A program made the translations under genes and the position numbers. Under the pieces are notes generated by a model that was not told the origin of the DNA, made no database searches, and saw only the letters and a list, made by a program, of their open reading frames with translations. A stretch of DNA of 64,000 nt, taken from assembly GCF_014648135.1 (NCBI RefSeq), contig NZ_BMQN01000002.1, forward strand, positions 310,001 to 374,000, given 5' to 3'. The number at the start of each line of letters is the position of its first letter. The first letter of the stretch is position 1. This document shows positions 14,868-25,043 of the stretch, in pieces. This DNA is from Deinococcus sedimenti. GTDB taxonomy: Bacteria > Deinococcota > Deinococci > Deinococcales > Deinococcaceae.

Positions 14868-15431
14868 ATGCAGAAGTTGATCCTGACCACCCTCCTTCCC
14901 CTCAGTGCGCTGCTCGCCTCCTGCGGCGGCCCCAGCACGCCCAGCGCGGTCGGCAGTTCCGTCAGCACCGGCGCCCAGAGCGGCGCGGTGCGCGACGCCG
15001 GCAGCCAGACCATGAGCATCGAGGAAGCGCAGATCCTCAGCGCCCTGAACGCCGCGCGCGCCGTGGCCCGCACCTGCGGCGGGCAGCGCTTCGAAGCCGC
15101 CGCGCCCGTCACCTGGAACGGCTACCTGGCCGCCGCCGCCCGCGCCCACGCGGCCGACATGGCCAAGCGGCACTTCTTCGACCACGTGACCCCTGACGGC
15201 GTGAAGCCCGCCCAGCGCATGGAAGCGGCCGGCTACACGGACTGGACGAAAGCCGCCGAGAACATCGCCGCCGGATTCGTCGTCAGCAACGTCATGCAGG
15301 GCTGGATCGACAGCCCCAGCCACTGTAAGACCCTGATGGACCCCGCCCTGAAAGAGGTCGGCATCGGGTACACCTACCAGCCCGGCTCGCCGTACGGCAC
15401 GTACTGGGTGCAGGACTTCGGCACGCGCTGA
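14868..15431 (+). CDS. CAP (SCP/PR1-like) domain lipoprotein
   Basis: 187-aa exported lipoprotein: signal peptide with lipobox LLASCGGP, a short linker, then a CAP domain from residue ~60 to the end (ILSALNAARAVARTCGGQRF, HAADMAKRHFFDHVTPDG, AAENIAAG, WIDSPSHCKTLMDP). The function of bacterial CAP proteins is mostly unknown; extracellular stress or adhesion roles are guessed. ATG at 14868 has AAAGGA 7 bases upstream. Confidence 0.88.
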   Translation: MQKLILTTLLPLSALLASCGGPSTPSAVGSSVSTGAQSGAVRDAGSQTMSIEEAQILSALNAARAVARTCGGQRFEAAAPVTWNGYLAAAARAHAADMAKRHFFDHVTPDGVKPAQRMEAAGYTDWTKAAENIAAGFVVSNVMQGWIDSPSHCKTLMDPALKEVGIGYTYQPGSPYGTYWVQDFGTR

Positions 15432-15566
15432 GGCGCGCAGGGAACGCCGGCGACGGAAGGCCCGTTCCCACTGCAGCACAACTCGGGCGGGGCGATTCTG
15501 TGAGGGGAGTCGTCCCGCCCACGACTGTGGCGCCCCGCGCAGCACCGGACGGTCGCCGCTGACCGG

Positions 15567-15598
15567 AAAACGGCCCCGCCAGCAACCGGACGGGGCCG
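15567..15598 (-). terminator. Terminator of the liv operon
   Basis: Read on the minus strand: CGGCCCCG (15598-15591), loop, CGGGGCCG (15578-15571), then TTTTCC. It lies 19 bp past the livF stop codon, between convergent genes. Confidence 0.75.
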
Positions 15599-15616
15599 CG
15601 GGACTTCTGCCGGAGC

Positions 15617-16321
15617 CTACCCGCCCAGGTACGCCTGCAGCACGCGCTCGTCGTTCACGAGTTCGGCGCTGTTCCCACTGAAGGTCAACTGCCCGGCCTC
15701 AAGGACGTACGTGCGGTGCGAGGCGTTCATGGCGAGGCGCGCGTTCTGCTCGACGAGCAGGATCGTGACGCCCTGCGCGTTCAGTTCGCGGATGATGCTG
15801 AAGATCTCCCGCACGATGATCGGCGCCAGACCCAGGCTGGGTTCGTCCAGCAGCAGCAGTTTCGGGCGGCTCATCATGGCCCGCGCGATGGCGAGCATCT
15901 GCTGCTCGCCGCCCGACAGCGTCCCCGCCAGCTGGTCGCGCCGCTCGCCCAGGCGCGGGAAGCGTTCGTACATCTCGTTCAGGTCCGCGCGGAAGCTGCC
16001 CTTCCGGGTGTATGCGCCGAGTTCCAGGTTGTCCTGCACGCTCTGCCGCGCCAGCACCTGACGACCCTCGGGACTCTGCGCGATGCCGAGTTTCACGGCC
16101 TCGTCGGCGGGAAGACGCGTGATGTCCCGCCCCGCGAAGCGGATGCTCCCGGCGACCGGGCGCAGCAGGCGTGACACGGCGCGCAGCGTGGTGGTCTTGC
16201 CCGCGCCGTTCGCGCCGATCAGCGTGACGACCTCGCCCTCTTCGACGGTCAGGGACAGGCCGCGCACCGCCTGGATCGCGCCGTAGTTCACGCTGAGGTT
16301 CTCGATCTCCAGCAGGGCCAT
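15617..16321 (-). CDS. livF: Branched-chain amino acid ABC transporter, ATPase LivF
   Basis: One of two ATPases powering the Leu/Ile/Val importer. 234 aa from the second of two adjacent ATGs (16321), which has the better 6-base spacing to AGGAGG. Walker A GANGAGKTT at ~36-44, signature LSGGEQQMLAIARA, Walker B LLLLDEPSLGLAP, and the LivF-typical end VLEAGQLTFSG. Last gene of livJHMGF; separated from livG by a 139-bp spacer with two hairpins, unlike the tight junctions upstream. Confidence 0.95.
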   Translation of the reverse strand: MALLEIENLSVNYGAIQAVRGLSLTVEEGEVVTLIGANGAGKTTTLRAVSRLLRPVAGSIRFAGRDITRLPADEAVKLGIAQSPEGRQVLARQSVQDNLELGAYTRKGSFRADLNEMYERFPRLGERRDQLAGTLSGGEQQMLAIARAMMSRPKLLLLDEPSLGLAPIIVREIFSIIRELNAQGVTILLVEQNARLAMNASHRTYVLEAGQLTFSGNSAELVNDERVLQAYLGG

Positions 16322-16338
16322 CATTGACCTCCTTCCGA

Positions 16339-16364
16339 GGGCTGCTGCGCCTGCGGGGCAGCCC
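16339..16364 (-). repeat. Small hairpin upstream of livF
   Basis: GGGCTGC (16339-16345) / GCAGCCC (16358-16364), 7 bp. It is the second hairpin in the livG-livF spacer, just before the livF ribosome-binding site. Confidence 0.55.
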
Positions 16365-16389
16365 GACGAGCGGATGCGAGTGGGAACAG

Positions 16390-16462
16390 GATGCGAATTC
16401 CGGAAATGGAGTGGGGGTGCGGCGCTGTACCGCAGGCCCACGCAATGGACGGAATTCGCATC
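16390..16462. repeat. 73-bp imperfect palindrome between livG and livF
   Basis: Outer arms GATGCGAATTCCG (16390-16402) and CGGAATTCGCATC (16450-16462) are perfect inverse complements. Nested inside are GTGGG/CCCAC and TGCGG/CCGCA around CGCTGTA. The distal arm overlaps the livG stop codon. It could be an RNA-stability hairpin or a small palindromic insertion; no second copy was seen in the window. Confidence 0.8.
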
Positions 16463-17260
16463 ATTCGCCTCCCAGGTACGCTTCGATGACTTTCGGGTCG
16501 CGCTGCACCTCGGCCGGGTTGCCCATGGCGATCAGCTGCCCGAAGTTCAGCACCGCCACGCGGTCACACAGGTTCATGACCAGCGGCACGTGATGTTCGA
16601 TGACCAGCACGGTCAGGTCGAAACGGTCGCGGACCTCGCGGATGAACGCGGTCAGCTGCCCCTTCTCGGACGTGTTCATCCCGGCGGCGGGTTCGTCGAG
16701 CAGCAGCACGCGCGGTTCGGTCGCCAGGGCGCGGGCGATCTCAAGGCGGCGCTGGTCGCCGTAACTGAAGTTCGCCGCGAGTTCCCCCGCGCGGTCCCCC
16801 ATGCCCACGAGGTCCAGCAGTTCCCAGGCGCGGCGTTCCACCTGCGCCTCCTCGGCGCGGGCGGCGCCCAGCACGCCCCGCCACAGTCCAGCGCGGGTGC
16901 GGGTGTGCTGCGCGATCTTCACGTTCTCCAGCGCGGTCAATCCCCGGAACAGGCGGATGTTCTGGAAGGTGCGGCTCATCCCGAGGGCCGCCACGCGGTT
17001 CGGTTGCAGTCCCGTCACGGTCTGCCCACGGTACGTCAGCGTGCCGCTTGAGGGCGGGGTGAGGCCGGTCATCAGGTTGAACAGCGTCGTCTTGCCCGCG
17101 CCGTTCGGGCCGATCAGGCCGAAGATCTCGCCCTCGCGTACGTCGAAGGACACGTCGTTCACGGCGATCAGTCCCCCGAAGCGGCGGGTCATGTTGCGCG
17201 CTTCGAGCACCACGTTCCGGTCCGTCGTGACGGGCACGGAGGCGGTCATGCCTGCCCCGG

Positions 17261-17264
<4 letters not shown>
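16461..17264 (-). CDS. livG: Branched-chain amino acid ABC transporter, ATPase LivG
   Basis: Second ATPase of the importer. 267 aa; Walker [10 protein letters not shown] at ~52-60, LivG-typical [15 protein letters not shown], a degenerate C-loop [17 protein letters not shown], Walker [16 protein letters not shown] at 17264 overlaps the livM stop by 4 bases (ATGA), so translation is coupled. Its own stop lies inside the 73-bp palindrome. Confidence 0.95.
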
Positions 17265-18196
<932 letters not shown>

Positions 18197-18209
18197 ATGT
18201 CGCCCCCCG

Positions 18210-19184
18210 TTAGACTTTCTGAATGGCTGCGCGGCCCAGCAGGCCCTGGGGCCGCACGAGCAGGATCACGAACAGCAGCGCGAACGCCACGGCGTCCTTG
18301 TACGCCGAGTACTCGGCGGGCACGAACGCCTCGGCCAGCCCGATCACCAGGCCGCCCAGCACCGCGCCCGGAATGCTGCCCAGGCCGCCCAGCACGATCA
18401 CCGCGAGGCCCTTGAGGCCGTACGTCACGCCGAAGTACGGTCCGGCCACGCCGAACGCCGTGCCGACCAGCGTGCCCGCCAGTCCGCCCACGAAGCCCGA
18501 CAGGAAGAACGTGATCACGATGAACCGGTCCACGCTGATGCCCAGCAGGCTGGCGGTCGTGGGGTTCTCCGCCACGGCCCGCAGCGCCTTGCCGATCTTC
18601 GTGCGGCCGATCACGTACCCCAGCACCGCCAGCATCACCAGACTGACCGCGAAGATGATGACCTGCACGGTCCGGATGATCACGATCTTGCCGCCCAGCG
18701 TGAACGACAGGGCCGGGGGCGTCTCGCCGTACGCGTCGGACGGGAAGTTGTAGATCTCCGCGCCGACCAGCAGCTGGATCAGGTTCACGATGACCAGCGC
18801 CACGCCTAGCGAACTGACCAGCGCCAGCAGCGGGTCCGCGCCGCGCGAGCGCATCGGCCGGAACGCCAGCCGCTCAATCAGCACGGCGATCAGGCCCGCG
18901 CCCGCCGCGCCCAGCAGCGTCGCCAGCGCGAACGTCAGCGGGTTGCCCGACAGTGGCGAGCCGTCCGGGAAGAGCGCCACGCCCTTGAGGAGGCCGTTGT
19001 TGCTGAATTCCCCGACGACCAGCGTGTACGTGAAGTACGCGCCCAGCGTGAACACCGCGCCGTGCGCGAAATTGATGATGCCCAGGATCGAGAACACCAG
19101 CGTGTACCCCAGCGCGAAGATCGCGTACACGCTCCCGATCGCCAGGCCGTTGAGCAGGTTCTGCACGAACTGACTGAACTCCAT
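18210..19184 (-). CDS. livH: Branched-chain amino acid ABC permease LivH
   Basis: Partner permease of LivM, 324 aa, polytopic. Begins QNLLNGLAIGSVYAIFALGY and contains GIINFAHGAVFTLGAY, the LivH hallmark, and LGGLGSIPGAVLGGLVIGLAE near the end. A weak hairpin in the 70-bp spacer upstream could keep permease expression below that of the binding protein. Confidence 0.94.
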   Translation of the reverse strand: MEFSQFVQNLLNGLAIGSVYAIFALGYTLVFSILGIINFAHGAVFTLGAYFTYTLVVGEFSNNGLLKGVALFPDGSPLSGNPLTFALATLLGAAGAGLIAVLIERLAFRPMRSRGADPLLALVSSLGVALVIVNLIQLLVGAEIYNFPSDAYGETPPALSFTLGGKIVIIRTVQVIIFAVSLVMLAVLGYVIGRTKIGKALRAVAENPTTASLLGISVDRFIVITFFLSGFVGGLAGTLVGTAFGVAGPYFGVTYGLKGLAVIVLGGLGSIPGAVLGGLVIGLAEAFVPAEYSAYKDAVAFALLFVILLVRPQGLLGRAAIQKV

Positions 19185-19206
19185 GCGGGACTCCTTTCAG
19201 AGAAAC

Positions 19207-19235
19207 GCCGTCAGCGTCCGTGGGGGGCTGACGGC
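19207..19235 (-). terminator. Attenuating hairpin between livJ and livH
   Basis: GCCGTCAGC / GCTGACGGC, 9-bp perfect stem with an 11-nt loop, followed on the minus strand by GTTTCTCT. A partial terminator here fits the usual need for more binding protein than permease; inferred. Confidence 0.5.
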
Positions 19236-19254
19236 ATGGTGGGGAAGGGGGTGG

Positions 19255-20424
19255 TTACTTCAGGTACACGAACGAGCCGTTCTTCGCGTCCCTCATCTTG
19301 ATCTGCGCGACGTAGAACTCCTTCTGGATCAGTTCGCCTTCCTTGTCGAAGGAGATGGTGCCCAGCGGCGTGTTGTACTTCCCGGCGAGGATCTGCTTGT
19401 TCAGCGCGACGCGCAGGTCGTCCAGGTCGTAGGTGTTCAGTTTCTTCTTGCGGTCCAGGGCCTTGAGGGCCTCGACCATGACCTGCACTCCGGCGTAGGC
19501 CTGCGCGGCGAACTGGGGCGGGTCTTTCTTGTACTGCGCGCGGTATTCCTTGACGAACACCTGGTTGGCGGCGCTGGCCTGCGCGGGGCTGTAGGCCTGC
19601 GCGATGATCACGCCGTCGCAGAGTTTCTGGCAGACGGGGAACATGTTGCTGGTGTTCAGGCCGTTCCCGCCGATGATCAGGCCCTTGTAGCCCAGCTGGC
19701 GCAGCTGCTTGACGAGGTTCCCGCCGTCCGCGGCGAGGCCGGAGATGATCACGAGGTCCACCTTGGCGTTCAGGACGGCCTGGACCTGCGTGGTGAAGTC
19801 CGTGTCGGTGGTCTGGAAGCGCTGCACGGTGGAGAGGGTGAGGCCCTGGTCCTTGACGGTCTGCTGGAAGGTGCCGGTCTCGCTGGTGGAGAAGGCGTCG
19901 TTCTGCGCGTACAGGACGGCGACCTCCTTGATTTTCGGGTCGAGTTTCAGTGCCTGACGCACGGCGTTCGGGGCGACCACGGCGACCGGGGCGGACACGC
20001 GGGCGATGAAGTCCCCGATCTGCGGGATGCCCTTGGCGGTGTTGCTGGGCCCGAGGACCGGGACCTTGGCGCGCTCGGCGATGGGGTCGGACGCGAAGGC
20101 CTGCTGGGACAGGGTCGGGCCGACGATGCCGACCACGCGGTCCTTGGTGATCAGGTTCTGGAAGGCGTTGATGGCGCCGGCCTCGTCGCCGCCGGTGTCC
20201 TGGAACGCCAGTTTGAAGGGCGTGCCGTTGATGCCGCCGCGGCCGTTGAGGAACTTCTCGGCGAAGCGGGCGCCGATGACCTGTTCCTGGCCGAGCAGGG
20301 CGGTGTTGCTGGTCTGCGCGACAGCCACGCCGATGGTGACGGTCTCGACCTTCTGCGCCTGCGTGAGCCCCAGCGAGAGGAGCAGGGCAGCGCTGAACTG
20401 AGCGGACGTGCGGGTCCTGATCAT
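19255..20424 (-). CDS. livJ: Branched-chain amino acid binding protein LivJ
   Basis: Secreted substrate-binding protein of the importer, 389 aa from the ATG at 20424 (GGAGGT five bases upstream). Signal peptide ends LLLSLGLTQA. The Peripla_BP_6 fold is seen in TVTIGVAVAQTSNTALLG, DTGGDEAGAINAFQNLI and VGIVGPTLSQQA. First gene of livJHMGF, transcribed from the promoter at 20531-20559. The precise ligand (Leu/Ile/Val, amide or urea) is not determined by sequence. Confidence 0.9.
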   Translation of the reverse strand: MIRTRTSAQFSAALLLSLGLTQAQKVETVTIGVAVAQTSNTALLGQEQVIGARFAEKFLNGRGGINGTPFKLAFQDTGGDEAGAINAFQNLITKDRVVGIVGPTLSQQAFASDPIAERAKVPVLGPSNTAKGIPQIGDFIARVSAPVAVVAPNAVRQALKLDPKIKEVAVLYAQNDAFSTSETGTFQQTVKDQGLTLSTVQRFQTTDTDFTTQVQAVLNAKVDLVIISGLAADGGNLVKQLRQLGYKGLIIGGNGLNTSNMFPVCQKLCDGVIIAQAYSPAQASAANQVFVKEYRAQYKKDPPQFAAQAYAGVQVMVEALKALDRKKKLNTYDLDDLRVALNKQILAGKYNTPLGTISFDKEGELIQKEFYVAQIKMRDAKNGSFVYLK

Positions 20425-20530
20425 GACAAACCTCCAGTTCACCTGTCCCGGCGTCTCCGGGCAGGCGCAGTGAACCGGTGCGCGTGCCGGGGCACGGGCG
20501 CAGACCGGACTTGAGTTGTGGAACACGGTC

Positions 20531-20559
20531 ACTGTAGGCTGAGGCAAATCACAAGTCAA
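20531..20559 (-). promoter_or_regulatory. liv operon promoter
   Basis: On the minus strand TTGACT (20559-20554), 17-bp spacer, TACAGT (20536-20531). Transcription would start near 20524, giving a ~100-nt leader to livJ. The palindromes at 20567-20594 sit directly upstream of the -35. Confidence 0.7.
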
Positions 20560-20566
20560 CTGGTCG

Positions 20567-20594
20567 AATGATCAGATCATTGAACTCAGTTCAA
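20567..20594. promoter_or_regulatory. Twin palindromic operators, liv / HAMP-GntR divergent region
   Basis: AATGATCAGATCATT (20567-20581) and TTGAACTCAGTTCAA (20580-20594) are each perfect 7-1-7 palindromes, sharing two bases, with centres 13 bp apart. TGATC-A-GATCA resembles the short palindromes bound by FCD-type GntR regulators. The adjacent gntR gene is the obvious candidate binder; inferred. Confidence 0.65.
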
Positions 20595-20626
20595 AGAGAA
20601 TTGGAGAATCCACCCCCGGAGTGCCC

Positions 20627-21580
20627 ATGACCGCCACCCCCCAGACCACCACCGCCCCGAGCGCCCCCGCGCCCCGCCCCCTGAGCCTGCGCACCAAAGC
20701 AGTCCTGATCACCGCCCTGCCCATCCTGACCCTCGGTTTCCTGCTCGCCGCGATCCTCACCGCGCAGCGCCGCGCAGAGGTGAACAGCATCTCCCGCAAC
20801 GTCAGCTACTCGGTCGGCAGCCTCCTGGCCAGCACCCTCGACGTCACCGACCTGACCCAGGTCAGCACCCAGCTGCGCGCCGCCGTCGCCGCCCCCAGCG
20901 TCGCGTTCATCGACGTGCAACCCGCCGGGGACGCCCCCCGCGCCTTCATCAGCGACGACCCCCAGACCGACTGGCTCCTGCGACCCCAGCTCGACGCCGC
21001 CCTGCGCGACCACCCACAGGACACGCACTTCAGCTGGCCCGACACCCGCGCCGACGCCTACCGCGCCGCCCAGGACACCCTCAGCCCCGACGCCCCCGCC
21101 AGCGTCCGCGACCACCTCGACGCCGCCCAGACCACCCTGCGCGCCACGTACGGCCAGCCCCGCACCTACGACATCACGCAACTCGACGTGTTCGACACGC
21201 CCTTCGGCACCCGCGCCCTGCGCCTCCCCGGCCAGCCCACCCCCCCCGGCGAACGCCTGTTCCGCCTGACCATCGGCGTCACCCTGGGCGACCTGACCGC
21301 CACCCTGCACCGCCAGCTGCTCATCGTCCTGACCGCCTGCCTGATCACCGCCGCCGCCGCCGCGCTGCTCGCGTGGCTCGCCGCGCGGCGCGTCGTGACC
21401 CTGCTGCTCACCATCACGCATGCCGCCCAGCAGGCCAGCCTGGGCCAGCTGCACGACCCCATCCACATCCCCCGCCGGGGCCGCCCCGACGAACTCAGCG
21501 ACCTGATCCAGGCCATCGAACGCCTGCGCGTCAGCCTGCACCTCGCCCTGAACCGCCTGCGCCCCGGAGGCCGCCCATGA
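20627..21580 (+). CDS. Membrane sensor protein ending at a HAMP domain
   Basis: 317 aa. Pro/Thr-rich start, TM1 at ~24-45, an extracytoplasmic region of about 185 aa, TM2 at ~231-253, then a HAMP-like segment (254-308) with PRRGRPDELSDLIQAIERLR. The chain stops there: no kinase, cyclase, GGDEF or chemotaxis output. ATG at 20627 has CGGAG 5 bases upstream. Its stop overlaps the GntR start (ATGA). Probably senses an envelope or external signal and passes it to the regulator; no such pair is known to me. Confidence 0.75.
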   Translation: MTATPQTTTAPSAPAPRPLSLRTKAVLITALPILTLGFLLAAILTAQRRAEVNSISRNVSYSVGSLLASTLDVTDLTQVSTQLRAAVAAPSVAFIDVQPAGDAPRAFISDDPQTDWLLRPQLDAALRDHPQDTHFSWPDTRADAYRAAQDTLSPDAPASVRDHLDAAQTTLRATYGQPRTYDITQLDVFDTPFGTRALRLPGQPTPPGERLFRLTIGVTLGDLTATLHRQLLIVLTACLITAAAAALLAWLAARRVVTLLLTITHAAQQASLGQLHDPIHIPRRGRPDELSDLIQAIERLRVSLHLALNRLRPGGRP

Positions 21581-22569
21581 CCGGCCCCGGCCCCCACCCC
21601 GACCTCACCTTCGCCGCCGACCCCCTGGAAAAACGCTCCCTGGGCGAACACATCGCCGCGCACCTCCAGGAACTCCTCCTCGACGGCCGCCTGAAACCCG
21701 GCGACACGCTGCCCAGCCAGCGCGACCTCGCCCAGCGCTACGGCACCAGCGTCGCCGCCGTCCGCGAGGCCATCAGCATCCTCTCCGCCAGCGGCGTCGT
21801 CGACGCCCGACCCGGCCGCGGCACCGTCATCCTGCCCGTCACGCAGCAGGCCCCCAGCATCAACCTCTGGCTCGGCGCCGTCCACGACGAACACGAAGCC
21901 CGCGCGTTCCTCGACACCCGCCAGGCGCTCGAACACTACACGATTGCCCAGGCCGCCCGGCACGCCACCCCCGAACAGCACACCGACCTGCTGGAACACC
22001 TGCACCGCATGCGCGACGCGCAGGGCGAACCCGAAGCGTTCATCCAGGCCGACCTCGCCCTGCACATGGCCATCGCCCACGCCGCCGGAAACCCCGTCGT
22101 CCTGCGCCTCCTGCGCGCCATCCACATGCCGCTGGCCAACCTGCTGCGCGCCATCAGCACCGACCTGATGCTCGCCGGACGCTTCCCGCACCTGTACACC
22201 ACCCACGAACAGATCATCCACGGCATCATCCGCCGCGACCCCCACGCCGCCACCGCCGCGTTCGACCACATGCTCGACCAGACCACCGAAGGCGGCACCC
22301 TCGAACGCGCCCTCGGCCACCCCGAACAACCCGAGACGCCCCTCGGCCCCGACTTCCTCGAGGACCTCCACTGGAACCTCACCCGCCTCATCGGCCCCAT
22401 GGCCGACGTCCTCATCCCCGAAGCCGCCAGCGAACTCGGCCTCGACCCCGACGCGCTGACCCGCACCCACCTCACCCGCTACCTCGGCAACCTCGCCCGG
22501 CAACTCCCCGACGGCAAACAAGCCGAATGGACCGCCCTCAGCAGCCTGCTGGAAAAGAGATACGGATGA
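21577..22569 (+). CDS. GntR/FCD regulator with extra C-terminal module
   Basis: 330 aa. GntR winged helix at ~20-87 (LKPGDTLPSQRDLAQRYGTS, VREAISILSASGVV), FCD ligand domain at ~108-238 with metal-ligand candidates D159, H163, H210 and H231 and the ANP-like AGN at 170-172. FadR/FCD proteins normally end near residue 240; here 258-330 adds a helical module with LTRLIGPMADVLIPEAASEL. It is translationally coupled to the HAMP membrane protein and divergent from liv, which it may control. Confidence 0.85.
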   Translation: MTGPGPHPDLTFAADPLEKRSLGEHIAAHLQELLLDGRLKPGDTLPSQRDLAQRYGTSVAAVREAISILSASGVVDARPGRGTVILPVTQQAPSINLWLGAVHDEHEARAFLDTRQALEHYTIAQAARHATPEQHTDLLEHLHRMRDAQGEPEAFIQADLALHMAIAHAAGNPVVLRLLRAIHMPLANLLRAISTDLMLAGRFPHLYTTHEQIIHGIIRRDPHAATAAFDHMLDQTTEGGTLERALGHPEQPETPLGPDFLEDLHWNLTRLIGPMADVLIPEAASELGLDPDALTRTHLTRYLGNLARQLPDGKQAEWTALSSLLEKRYG

Positions 22570-22636
22570 AGCCGCACGCCCTTCCGTACGTCATCTGACG
22601 CAGGGCAGCGAGAGAAGGTTTCTCTACACTGACCCC

Positions 22637-22663
22637 ATGATCTGGCGCGACGACACGCAGTAG
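22637..22663 (+). CDS. Possible 8-aa leaderless leader peptide
   Basis: MIWRDDTQ-stop. TACACT (22625-22630) ends six bases before the ATG, the same layout as the leaderless genes here, and the ORF stops just before a hairpin holding the next ribosome-binding site. It could be a translated leader controlling the gene at 22686, or chance. Confidence 0.4.
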   Translation: MIWRDDTQ

Positions 22664-22682
22664 GCCCCACCGGAGGGGGCCT
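22662..22682 (+). promoter_or_regulatory. Hairpin sequestering a ribosome-binding site
   Basis: AGGCCCC (22662-22668) pairs with GGGGCCT (22676-22682); the right arm contains the GGAGGGGG site of the gene starting at 22686. Ribosomes finishing the 8-codon ORF would reach the left arm. Confidence 0.45.
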
Positions 22683-22685
22683 GCC

Positions 22686-23222
22686 ATGGCCAAAGGAATC
22701 TGGAGGCGGGAGCGACACGCTCGCCGCATCGCCGCTCGTCGGCTCAGCCTTCAACTGCGCGGTTTCCAGTTCAGGCAGTGGACCTCGCCTGACGTGGATC
22801 AGGCGTGGCCGCGCGCCTGCTGGAAACGGATCGGACAGTTTGATGAGCACTGGGAAGCGCAGGTGTGCGCCTCACGCCACCCGGGCTCCCGCCTGATCAC
22901 CGTCCGCCGAACCCGCAAGGGGCGAACCCGGATCATCTGCCACCGGGTCGGTTATGTCCAGCGGCTAGGCGCTCCGTTTCGCACAGCCGTGATGACCTGG
23001 GAACTGGAGGACATCCAGCGTCAGCATCAGGACCGACTCGCGCGGCGCGTCCTTCAGGACGGCGGGCTCAGGGGCGGCGTCGCTGCCGCCACACGCAAGG
23101 ACCGCCGACGCTGGCGGCGAGCCGGTCGGGAAGCATGCCGACTGGCCCTGCGAGGCGAAATCGACCGGGCCGATGATCTCGACCCCCAACCGCGACGACT
23201 GGGGGTGGACTGGATTTTGTAA
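22686..23222 (+). CDS. Basic hypothetical protein
   Basis: 178 aa, not recognised. Rich in Arg (over 20%), His and Trp, soluble, no signal peptide, no motif I can name. Composition suggests nucleic-acid binding, but this is a guess. Codon third positions are less G/C-biased than in neighbouring genes, so it may be a recent acquisition or weakly constrained. ATG at 22686 has GGAGGGGG upstream. Convergent with polX, 10 bp between stops. Confidence 0.55.
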   Translation: MAKGIWRRERHARRIAARRLSLQLRGFQFRQWTSPDVDQAWPRACWKRIGQFDEHWEAQVCASRHPGSRLITVRRTRKGRTRIICHRVGYVQRLGAPFRTAVMTWELEDIQRQHQDRLARRVLQDGGLRGGVAAATRKDRRRWRRAGREACRLALRGEIDRADDLDPQPRRLGVDWIL

Positions 23223-23232
23223 GCGCCCCGGG

Positions 23233-24939
<1,707 letters not shown>

Positions 24940-24961
24940 ACGCCCAGACTAGCGGGCTGCT

Positions 24962-25029
24962 GGCTCTGAGCCAGAGCCTCCGCGTGAACCCCTCAGTCCG
25001 CTGCGCGGCCAGCTCCCCTCAAGGGGAGC
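24962..25029. repeat. REP-like palindromes between hisK and polX
   Basis: GGCTCTG-AGC-CAGAGCC (24962-24978) and GCTCCCCT-CA-AGGGGAGC (25012-25029). The second, with its CCTCAGTCCGCTGCGCGGCC flank, looks like the palindromic intergenic repeats common in many GC-rich genomes. They may also terminate hisK transcription. Confidence 0.65.
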
Positions 25030-25043
25030 CAGGAGGTCAGGCG

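Noticed and set aside
15441..15471. GGGAACG...CGTTCCC after the CAP-domain gene as a terminator
   Set aside because: Short stem with a long loop and no T tract; too weak to list as a feature.
20567..20594. The liv-upstream palindromes as a second RDRM
   Set aside because: Half-sites do not fit TTAYGT/ACRTAA and neighbouring genes are not part of the known damage response.
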